A DNA stretch of 16,816 bases from Rubrobacter sp. (GTDB lineage Bacteria; Actinomycetota; Rubrobacteria; Rubrobacterales; Rubrobacteraceae): positions 1-16,816 of the forward strand of contig JADDPM010000036.1 of the NCBI GenBank assembly GCA_016781885.1. The letters are read 5' to 3'. The notes beneath the pieces are model-generated. The model was not told the origin of the DNA, made no database searches, and saw only the letters and a program-made list of their open reading frames with translations. The translations under genes and the position numbers were made by a program. Position 1 is the stretch's first letter. The number at the start of each line of letters is the position of its first letter. Positions 14,674 to 16,816 of the stretch are shown in pieces.

Positions 14674-14979
14674 TCAAAGCGAGCTTCCGTTGATCCCGAC
14701 CACCCGCTGCCGCGCACCCTCCAGTGGAGCCTCGACGAGTTCCTCCCTTCCCTCCTTGGGCGGTCCGTCGTCAGCCTTCCGAGGAGGCTTCTTGCAGGGT
14801 AACGCCAGCCCCGGAAGCGCTCCCCAGGGAGATACCGTTGGCTATGAGAACCCCCCGCTCTGTGTCGAAGTACTTGGCCGCGCTGCACCGGGTTCGCCAC
14901 GCCCCTGCTCGCTCCAGTTGGAGTGAGTATCGGTTATGCGCCGAACCTTTACGGCCCCTTCAACACGCTCTTCAGACAT
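14674..14979 (-). pseudogene. frameshifted small gene, about 100 codons, unknown function
   Basis: ATG 14979 has an excellent RBS (GGGAGG, 8 nt spacing). The product reads MSEERVEGAVKVRRITDTHS and then NWSEQGRGEPGA, then shifts frame to AAKYFDTERGVLIANGISLG and TLQEASSEG. It shifts again to DDGPPKEGREELVEAPLEGA and RQRVVGINGSSL before TGA at 14674. All three pieces have protein-like composition and genome-like codons, and together give a continuous acidic protein of about 100 residues, which is why I read one damaged gene. I do not recognise the family. The breaks may be mutations or base-calling errors. Confidence 0.45.
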
Positions 14980-15070
14980 CCTAAGTACCTCCCGCTTTAA
15001 AAAGCTGCACTGCGCTAGCACCCGCTGCAGCACGCCACGAACGGCGGGACACACCATCCCGAAGTAGAGA

Positions 15071-15095
15071 AGCCGGAGCCCCTAAGGCTCCGGCT
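15071..15095 (-). terminator. intrinsic terminator of the Asp23 gene
   Basis: A perfect 10-bp GC-rich stem (AGCCGGAGCC / GGCTCCGGCT) with a 5-nt loop, 56 nt past the Asp23-family stop. On the minus strand it is followed by the pyrimidine-rich TCTCTACTTC; on the plus strand by CTTTG. It may work in both directions. Confidence 0.65.
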
Positions 15096-15150
15096 CTTTG
15101 GTGATTCCCAGGTAAGCGGAACGTCCTTCAGGAGGCCGTAAGTCGGGTCT

Positions 15151-15657
15151 CTAGGCCTGCCGTTCCTGCTCTTGGGCCTCTCGCTCCACCTCTTGTTGCC
15201 GCTCCAGTTGTGGTCGCTCCTCCGGGAACTGCACGTCGTTGACCGTGACGTTCACCTCCGTGACGCTCAGGCCGGTCAGGTTCTCGACCCGGTTTATGAC
15301 GTTATTGCGCACGGCCTGCGTGGTCTGCGGGATCTGCGCGCCGTACTCTACCGCGAGCGTGAGGTCGATGGCCGCTTCCTCCTCGCCGACCTCGACGGAG
15401 ACACCACTCGTTAGATTCCCTCCACCACCCGAGTTGCCGCCGGTCACGGCGCCGGTCACGCTGCTCAGGAACCCCCCGACGGCCGCGACCGTACCGCCGC
15501 CCATCTGGACCTTCTCGACCTCCTGCGCGGCGATCCCGGCGATCTTCGAGACCACGCCGTCACTGATGCTGGTGGCACCACGGTCGCTCTTTAGCGAGCT
15601 ACCCTGCCGCCCCTCCTGGCCCGTCCTCTGCTGGCTCACTTTTTCTTTCCCTTCCAC
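15151..15657 (-). CDS. Asp23/Gls24 family envelope stress response protein
   Basis: 168 residues. Asp23/Gls24 proteins are small, abundant cytosolic or membrane-associated proteins tied to alkaline and cell-envelope stress in Gram-positive bacteria. The family core is clear: ISDGVVSKIAGIAAQEVEKV (residues 31-50), then VSVEVGEEEAAIDLTLAVEY and GAQIPQTTQAVRNNVINRVE, and VTEVNVTVNDVQF. A Gly-rich insert separates the first helix from the first strand. The C-terminal 20 residues are Glu/Gln/Arg-rich (ERQQEVEREAQEQERQA) and probably helical. GTG 15657 has GGAG seven bases upstream; GTG 15639 (MSQQRTG) is an equally possible start. It stands alone, with its own terminator and a possible promoter upstream (TTTGAT then TATTTA near 15700-15676). 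Confidence 0.9.
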   Translation of the reverse strand: MEGKEKVSQQRTGQEGRQGSSLKSDRGATSISDGVVSKIAGIAAQEVEKVQMGGGTVAAVGGFLSSVTGAVTGGNSGGGGNLTSGVSVEVGEEEAAIDLTLAVEYGAQIPQTTQAVRNNVINRVENLTGLSVTEVNVTVNDVQFPEERPQLERQQEVEREAQEQERQA

Positions 15658-16150
15658 TCGGATACTCCGCCCCCAATAAATACGCTGGACCGTGCCCCAT
15701 CAAACATGCGAAATATCGTATATCTTGCCAACAATAAGGGCCGGGGTCCCGGAGACCATCGGCCTACCATCGCTCGTTACCCAGCGGCCATGGCGAAGTC
15801 CAGGGTTTCGTCCTATACAAGCCCACTACAAACCGGGGCCACCAACCTCCACCGGGACTACCGCGTGAGCCTGCGTGGACCTGCGTGGGGATCGAGAAAC
15901 GAGGACGAAGCTTCGGGGTCTACTCCGCCAGCCGATACCTTCCGTGGGCCGGTGTGTGGGTAGAGCAATACGGGAGACGCAGCGGCGTCTCCGGAGAGTT
16001 GCCGGCCCGTGTCGCCCTCACGAAGGTGGATACCGCTAACATCTCGTGTCGGGTCTTTTTCTCCCCTCGGGGATTGAAGATCCGGCTCCGCAGGTAAAAG
16101 TGCCGTAGATACCACCGGCGGTATACGAACGCGAGAAGGAGAGGTACGTT
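15658..16150. other. 493-nt gap between divergent Asp23 and MBL genes
   Basis: No gene that I can support. It holds the Asp23 upstream region, an AT-rich patch around 15705-15735, and a hairpin at 15973-15992 (GGAGACGC, AGCG loop, GCGTCTCC) without a T-run. Several short open frames exist but lack RBS and protein-like composition. It is long enough to hold promoters for both genes and a leader for the MBL gene. Confidence 0.5.
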
Positions 16151-16816
16151 TTGGAGAGAGATCTTGTCCTGACCGACACGTATGGGGAGGCCGACCTCAG
16201 GAGTGGCTCCGTCTTCTTCGTAGGGACGGCGACGGTGATCATCCGCTACGCAGGCTTCACCATCCTGACCGACCCGAACTTCCTGCACGCCGGCGACCAC
16301 GTACACCTGGGCTACGGCCTCCACTCCCAGCGCCAGACAAACCCGGCCGTAGAGATAGAGGACCTCCCGCCCCTCGACCTCGTCCTCCTCTCCCACCTGC
16401 ATGGCGATCACTTCGACCGCGTCGCCGAGGATAAGCTCGACAAACGAGTCCCTATCATCACGACCCCTCACGCAGCCCGCTATCTAGAAGGCAAGGGCTT
16501 CCGCCCACCGGCGGCGCTCGGCACCTGGGAGTCTATACTGGTCCGCAAGGGCGACGCCCGGCTGCGCGTGACCGCCATGCCCGGCACCCACGCCCCCGGC
16601 CCTTTGAGGAAGGTATTACCACCTGTGATGGGAAGCATGCTCGAGTTCGGGACCGCCGAGGGCGACACCCGCCTGCGGCTCTACATCACCGGCGACACGC
16701 TCATCCACAACAGGCTGCGTGAGATCCCCCAGCGCTACCCCGAGATAGACCTTGCGCTCCTCCACTTAGGCGGGACGAGGGTTCTGGGCCTCCTGGTTAC
16801 GATGGACGCGGATCAG
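16151..16816 (+). CDS. MBL-fold (UlaG-like) metal-dependent hydrolase, 3' end outside window
   Basis: 222 residues are visible, with no stop before the window ends. The fold and metal ligands of the metallo-beta-lactamase superfamily are plain: LTDP (39-42), the SHLHGDHFD motif (81-89; His82, His84, Asp86, His87), His147 in PGTHAPG, Asp182 in TGDTL and His205 in LLHLGG. Such L-ascorbate-6-phosphate-lactonase/YtnP/NAPE-PLD-like proteins hydrolyse esters, lactones or phosphodiesters; the substrate cannot be read. The start is TTG 16151, nine bases after AAGGAGAGG's core AGGAG. It is divergent from the Asp23 gene. Family length suggests that perhaps 30-60 residues are missing. Confidence 0.85.
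   Translation, partial: MERDLVLTDTYGEADLRSGSVFFVGTATVIIRYAGFTILTDPNFLHAGDHVHLGYGLHSQRQTNPAVEIEDLPPLDLVLLSHLHGDHFDRVAEDKLDKRVPIITTPHAARYLEGKGFRPPAALGTWESILVRKGDARLRVTAMPGTHAPGPLRKVLPPVMGSMLEFGTAEGDTRLRLYITGDTLIHNRLREIPQRYPEIDLALLHLGGTRVLGLLVTMDADQ

Noticed and set aside
15860..15895. Short tandem CCTGCGTGG repeats
   Set aside because: Only two partial copies; no CRISPR-like spacing or further units.

Overview
The window looks like chromosome of a high-GC bacterium, most probably a deep-branching actinobacterium of the Rubrobacter type. This is inferred from protein character: a mycobacterial-type adenosine kinase, a short thermophile-type adenosylhomocysteinase, many fatty-acid genes with AGGAGG ribosome-binding sites, and GTG/TTG starts. 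No rRNA or taxonomic marker is present, so the genus is a guess.

Left block, minus strand (about 105-6159). A fatty-acid cassette runs PaaI-like thioesterase, long-chain acyl-CoA ligase, then SDR oxidoreductase. MsrA follows, then an adenosine kinase and adenosylhomocysteinase pair that would clear S-adenosylhomocysteine and return adenosine to AMP. A perfect 9-9-9 inverted repeat lies directly upstream of the thioesterase RBS and looks like an operator. The ligase reading frame continues upstream of its only ATG to an ideal Shine-Dalgarno, but has no legal start codon there.

Middle. A divergent DedA-family membrane protein (plus strand, 6355-6990) meets the tail of a second minus-strand lipid operon (11009 down to 6998). 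That operon runs ComB-like phosphatase, ACAD10/APH-type kinase, 3-hydroxybutyryl-CoA dehydrogenase, FabG-like SDR, a HadA-like scrap, then a HadB-like MaoC dehydratase. The last three are broken by several small deletions, and the SDR and dehydratase have also lost conserved motif residues.

About 11010-12290 is a lower-GC stretch without recognisable housekeeping genes. It holds an orphan membrane-anchored helical protein whose frame stays open past its TAG as far as comB, a single perfect DnaA box, and a short lysine/arginine-rich ORF. It looks like an inserted or decayed foreign segment.

Right block, plus strand. A probable small membrane protein (12288-12602) precedes a lipoprotein of the gamma-glutamyltransferase family (12625-14535). 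That protein keeps the Ntn-hydrolase nucleophile but not the residues that bind the gamma-glutamyl group in classical enzymes. A frameshifted small gene (14674-14979, minus), a strong terminator and an Asp23/Gls24 stress protein (minus) follow. The 5' two-thirds or more of an MBL-fold hydrolase (plus) runs off the end.
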